This document shows, in pieces, positions 61,072-64,000 of a DNA stretch of 64,000 nucleotides (positions within the stretch are counted from its first letter, which is position 1; every line of letters begins with the position of its first letter). Source of the DNA: Actinomycetales bacterium (GTDB lineage: Bacteria; Actinomycetota; Actinomycetes; Actinomycetales; Cellulomonadaceae). A program made the position numbers and the translations under genes. The notes under the pieces are model-generated. The model was not told the DNA's origin. It ran no database searches and worked only from the letters and a program-made list of their open reading frames with translations. The stretch spans positions 1 to 64,000 of the forward strand of contig JAHLLI010000008.1 in the NCBI GenBank assembly GCA_020444245.1, written 5' to 3'.

Positions 61072-61237
61072 GGAGAGGTCGGTCGGTTCGGCCGGCGCCG
61101 CCGGCGCGTGGGCGTGGCGGCTGCTCGGTGCTGTGCAGGCACGGCGTGGCGGCTGATCGGTGCCGCGTGGGCGCGGCGCGGCGGGTGCTCGGCGCGCCCG
61201 GGCCGCGGTGTGGGTGGTGGCGGTTAGCGTCGCAGGC

Positions 61238-62392
61238 ATGCGGTTCGTGCACACCAGCGACTGGCACCTCGGTCGCACCCTGCACGGCGTCGGCATGCTC
61301 GAGCACCAGGCGGCCTACCTGGACCACCTGGTCGAGCTGGTCCGGGCCGAGGGTGCGGACGCCGTGCTGGTCGCCGGGGACGTGTACGACCGTGCGATCC
61401 CCCCGGTGGAGGCCGTCGAGCTGCTGGCCGACGCGCTCGCCCGGCTCAGCGAGACCGCGGCCGTGGTGCTCACGCCCGGGAACCACGACTCGGCGGTCCG
61501 GCTCGGCTTCGGCGCCGCGCTGATGCGGCCGGGGGTGCACCTGCGGGCCCGTCCGGAGCAGGTCGGCACGCCGGTGCTGCTGGGCGGCGGCGCGGCAGGT
61601 GGGACGGTCGCGGTGTACCCGCTGCCCTACCTGGAGCCCGACACGGTGCGTGACGTGCTGGGCGACGGCGAGCCGACCGCGCGCTCGCACGAGGCCGTCA
61701 TGGCTGCGGCCATGACCCGGGTGCGGGCGGACCTGGCGGGCCGGCCGGGGACCCGGTCGGTCGTGATGGCGCACGCGTTCGTGCTGGGCGGCGCGGCGTC
61801 GGACTCCGAGCGAGACATCCGGGTCGGCGGCGTGGACTCGGTGCCGGCGGGAGTGTTCGCCGGGGTGGACTACGTCGCGCTCGGGCACCTGCATGGGGCC
61901 CAGCGGCTGTCCGGCGAGCCGGACCAGGTGCTCCAGTACTGCGGGTCGCCGCTCGCCTACTCCTTCTCCGAGCGCCACCAGCGCAAGGTCACCGCGGTGG
62001 TCGAGCTCGGGGCGAGCGGACCGGCGTCGGTCGAGCTGGTCCCGGCGCCTGTGCCGCGGCGGTTGGCCGAGCTGGTCGGGCCGCTCGACGCGCTCCTGCC
62101 GCAGGGTGTCGGCGGGGAGCACGGCGAGGACTGGGTGCGCCTGGTCGTCACCGATGACCGCCGCCCCACCGACCTCTACCCGCGCGCTCGCGCGGCGTTC
62201 CCGCACGTACTGTCCGTCGAGCATCGGCCCGCGACCACGGCCGCCCCGCCGCTGGTCGCGGTGACCCCGAGCCGGGACCCCGTCGAGCTCCTCGTCGAGT
62301 TCGTCGAGCACGTCACGGGCGCGGCGCCGGACGAGGCGGAGCTGGCGGTGCTCACGGCCGCGTACGAGCAGGCGCGGGAGGTCGCGTCGTGA
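61238..62392 (+). CDS. sbcD: Exonuclease SbcCD subunit D
   Basis: SbcD is the Mre11-like nuclease that opens DNA hairpins and cleans blocked ends together with SbcC. The 384-residue protein has the phosphoesterase motifs TSDWHLGRTL, VAGDVYDRAIPP and TPGNHDSAVRL, later AHAFVLGG and LGHLHGAQRL. TAGCGT lies 7 nt before ATG 61238, so the message is probably leaderless. The stop overlaps sbcC (GTGA). Confidence 0.94.
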   Translation: MRFVHTSDWHLGRTLHGVGMLEHQAAYLDHLVELVRAEGADAVLVAGDVYDRAIPPVEAVELLADALARLSETAAVVLTPGNHDSAVRLGFGAALMRPGVHLRARPEQVGTPVLLGGGAAGGTVAVYPLPYLEPDTVRDVLGDGEPTARSHEAVMAAAMTRVRADLAGRPGTRSVVMAHAFVLGGAASDSERDIRVGGVDSVPAGVFAGVDYVALGHLHGAQRLSGEPDQVLQYCGSPLAYSFSERHQRKVTAVVELGASGPASVELVPAPVPRRLAELVGPLDALLPQGVGGEHGEDWVRLVVTDDRRPTDLYPRARAAFPHVLSVEHRPATTAAPPLVAVTPSRDPVELLVEFVEHVTGAAPDEAELAVLTAAYEQAREVAS

Positions 62393-64000
62393 GGCTGGTC
62401 CGGCTGGGGTTCGGGGCGCTCGGGCCGTTCCCCGACGAGCACGTGCTCGACCTGGACGAGCTCGGGGCCTCGGGTCTCTTCCTGCTCGAGGGGCCCACGG
62501 GTGCGGGCAAGAGCACCCTCATCGACGCGGTCGTCTTCGCGCTGTACGGCAAGGTCGCCTCCGCCGGGGCGTCGGAGGACCGGCTGCGCTCGGCGCACGC
62601 CGCGCCCGACGCCGAGACGTACGTCGACCTGACGTTCTCCACCGGCGCCGGGCTGTTCCGGGTGCGTCGCACGCCCGTCTACCAGCGGCCCAAGCAGCGT
62701 GGCGCGGGCACCACCACCCAGCAGGCGAGCGTCCGGCTGTGGAAGCTGACCTCGCCGGACGCGCCCGGCGAGATCCTCGCGACGCGGATCGACGAGGCGG
62801 GCCTCGAGCTCCAGCGGATCGTCGGGCTGGACCGGACCCAGTTCGTCCAGACCGTCGTGCTGCCGCAGGGCGAGTTCGCCGCGTTCCTGCGGGCCGACCC
62901 CGAGCACCGCCGCGGCCTGCTGCAGAAGGTGTTCGGCACGGAGGTGTTCGACCGCGTGCAGCAGCGGCTCGAGCGGATGCGCGCCGACGCGCGTGCCGCG
63001 GTCTCCGACGCGGAGCAGGCGGTGCAGCGCGCGGTCGCGCGGTTCGCCGGCGCCGCCGGAGAGCCGTTCGCCGACGCGGGCGCGTCGGGGGAGCCGATCG
63101 GCGACGCGGCCGCCGGGAGCGTGCCCTCCGCCGGTGCGCCCACCCCGACGCAGGCCGCGTCCGCCCTGACCGATCGGCTCGAGGCGCAGGCGTCGGACGC
63201 CGGCGACGCTGCGGCGCTCGCGTCGGCCGCCAGTGCGTCCGCCCGTACGGAGCGGGACGAGGTCCTGGCCCGTGTCGCGTCCGTGCGGCGCCGCGACGCG
63301 CTGCACACGTCGCTCGCGACCCTGGAGGCGGCCGAGCCCGAAGTCGCCGCCGCCCAGGAGCGGTGGCTCGCGGCACAGCTCGCGGCCGAGCTCTGGCCGC
63401 GGGTCGAGCGGGCCCGGTCCGCCGCCGCCCTGGTCGAGGAGCGGACGCTCGCGCACGGCGCCGCTCGAGCCGCCGCGTCGGACGAGCTGCGCGCGACGGT
63501 CGGCGAGGGCGACGCCGAGGTGGTGCTCAAGGCCCTCGCCGCGGAGCTGGAGGCCGCCGTCGGCGCGAGGGGTGCGTTGGCGCGGGCGCTCGAGCTCGAG
63601 GGCGCCCTCCCCGAGCGCCGGGAGGACCTCGAGTCCCGCGCCGAGGCGCACGCCGCCGCCCGGCACGCCATCGGCGTGGAGCGTGCCGAGCTCGCCGCGC
63701 TGCCCGGACGGCGCGCGGAGCAGGCCGCGTCCCTCGACACCGCGCGCGAGCTGGCCGCCACCCTCGGCGCCGCTCGCCTCGGCCTGGCGACCGCCGTCGG
63801 GCGCCTCGAGGCCGCGCGCGAGGTCGGGCTCCTCACCGCGCAGCTCGAACGCGAGCGGGAGCGCGCCGCCGAGCGCGCCGAGGAGCTGCGCATGGCCAAC
63901 GACGCGCTCGCCGCCGCACACCGCGCCCGGCTCGCGGACCTCGCGGGTGAGCTCGCCGCGGCGCTCGTGCCGGGCGAGCCGTGCGCGGTCTGCGGCGCCG
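62389..64000 (+). CDS. sbcC: Exonuclease SbcCD subunit C, N-terminal part
   Basis: SbcC is the Rad50-like SMC ATPase of the SbcCD nuclease. From GTG 62389 the frame runs open to the window end (537 codons). It starts MRLVRLGFGALGPFPDE and has Walker A EGPTGAGKSTLIDA at about 35-48 and the Q-loop region in QTVVLPQGEFAAFL. A long Ala/Glu/Arg-rich coiled coil follows. The last residues reach the zinc hook, EPCAVCGA (Cys532 and Cys535), so about half the protein is present. Coupling to sbcD by a 4-base overlap is typical. Confidence 0.93.
   Translation, partial: MRLVRLGFGALGPFPDEHVLDLDELGASGLFLLEGPTGAGKSTLIDAVVFALYGKVASAGASEDRLRSAHAAPDAETYVDLTFSTGAGLFRVRRTPVYQRPKQRGAGTTTQQASVRLWKLTSPDAPGEILATRIDEAGLELQRIVGLDRTQFVQTVVLPQGEFAAFLRADPEHRRGLLQKVFGTEVFDRVQQRLERMRADARAAVSDAEQAVQRAVARFAGAAGEPFADAGASGEPIGDAAAGSVPSAGAPTPTQAASALTDRLEAQASDAGDAAALASAASASARTERDEVLARVASVRRRDALHTSLATLEAAEPEVAAAQERWLAAQLAAELWPRVERARSAAALVEERTLAHGAARAAASDELRATVGEGDAEVVLKALAAELEAAVGARGALARALELEGALPERREDLESRAEAHAAARHAIGVERAELAALPGRRAEQAASLDTARELAATLGAARLGLATAVGRLEAAREVGLLTAQLERERERAAERAEELRMANDALAAAHRARLADLAGELAAALVPGEPCAVCGA

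Larger units (their letters stand above)
60770..61237. other. Divergent intergenic region S9 peptidase-sbcD
   Basis: This 468-base region holds a 17-base tandem repeat (60957-60990), palindromic element 3 (61003-61071), then imperfect GCGTGGCGGCTG(A/C)TCGGTG repeats (about 61108-61165) and the sbcD -10 box. I see no gene I would support. Confidence 0.6.

Noticed and set aside
60770-61237. Insertion sequence in the S9 peptidase-sbcD gap
   Set aside because: There are repeats but no transposase frame, and the inverted repeats are too close together to bound an IS.

Overview
The window is very GC-rich DNA (about 70% or more by eye) with GTG/ATG starts, many 4-base stop/start overlaps and TANNNT boxes 6-7 nt before start codons. 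These point to a high-GC actinobacterium. A flagellar and chemotaxis locus combined with this gene style suggests a motile member of the Micrococcales, most likely Cellulomonas-like; that assignment is inference.

Bases 1-24416 hold one continuous motility block on the + strand: the end of fliK, flgD, flgE, flbD, motA, motB, fliL, fliM, a FliY-like fliN, fliO, fliP, fliQ, fliR, flhB, flhA, a degenerate flhF-like gene and csrA, then cheA (tandem CheW-like ends), cheW, two chemoreceptors, cheB, cheR, cheY, a cheX-like gene, a second cheY and an unknown gene. I find a repeated promoter-like pattern, CTCA-N16-(G/T)(C/A)CGAT, before flbD-motAB, before cheA, before cheB, and on the - strand before an M15 peptidase gene (24438-25058). 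This looks like a FliA/WhiG-family sigma regulon and ties the peptidase to the flagellum.

Bases 25100-25600 carry the most interesting unit. A well-formed c-di-GMP-I (GEMM) riboswitch has a TANNNT box just upstream, a 53-codon ORF of unknown function directly downstream, and a strong hairpin terminator after it. Its upstream region shares the 12-mer GGGTGAAAACCG and GGGTGAC words with the region before a stand-alone LuxR-type HTH gene (39160). A membrane GGDEF-EAL protein (29082-31322) is a plausible nearby c-di-GMP source or sink.

Bases 25600-34000 are mixed housekeeping and accessory genes: a large secreted lipoprotein, an SdpI-like protein, a 12-codon leader ORF with a near-perfect Shine-Dalgarno before a low-molecular-weight phosphatase, a DUF1508 protein, a lactate/malate dehydrogenase-like protein, an ACT protein and an aldo/keto reductase. 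Bases 34100-38826 are the glycine cleavage operon gcvP-gcvT-gcvH behind a tandem glycine riboswitch.

Bases 39400-47800 contain GNAT and Nudix genes, then an ABC importer plus metallophosphoesterase operon preceded by three 11-bp-phased units resembling a PHO box, then a lipoprotein and tag. Bases 47900-64000 contain an ion transporter with a CBS partner, hrpA, small enzymes, a tandem universal stress protein, a STAS protein, an S9 peptidase, sbcD and the start of sbcC (cut by the window edge).

Three long hairpin repeats (2448-2496, 53364-53434, 61003-61071) share sequence words. One lies in frame inside hrpA, suggesting a dispersed palindromic element family. No tRNA, rRNA, CRISPR array, transposase or prophage was seen.
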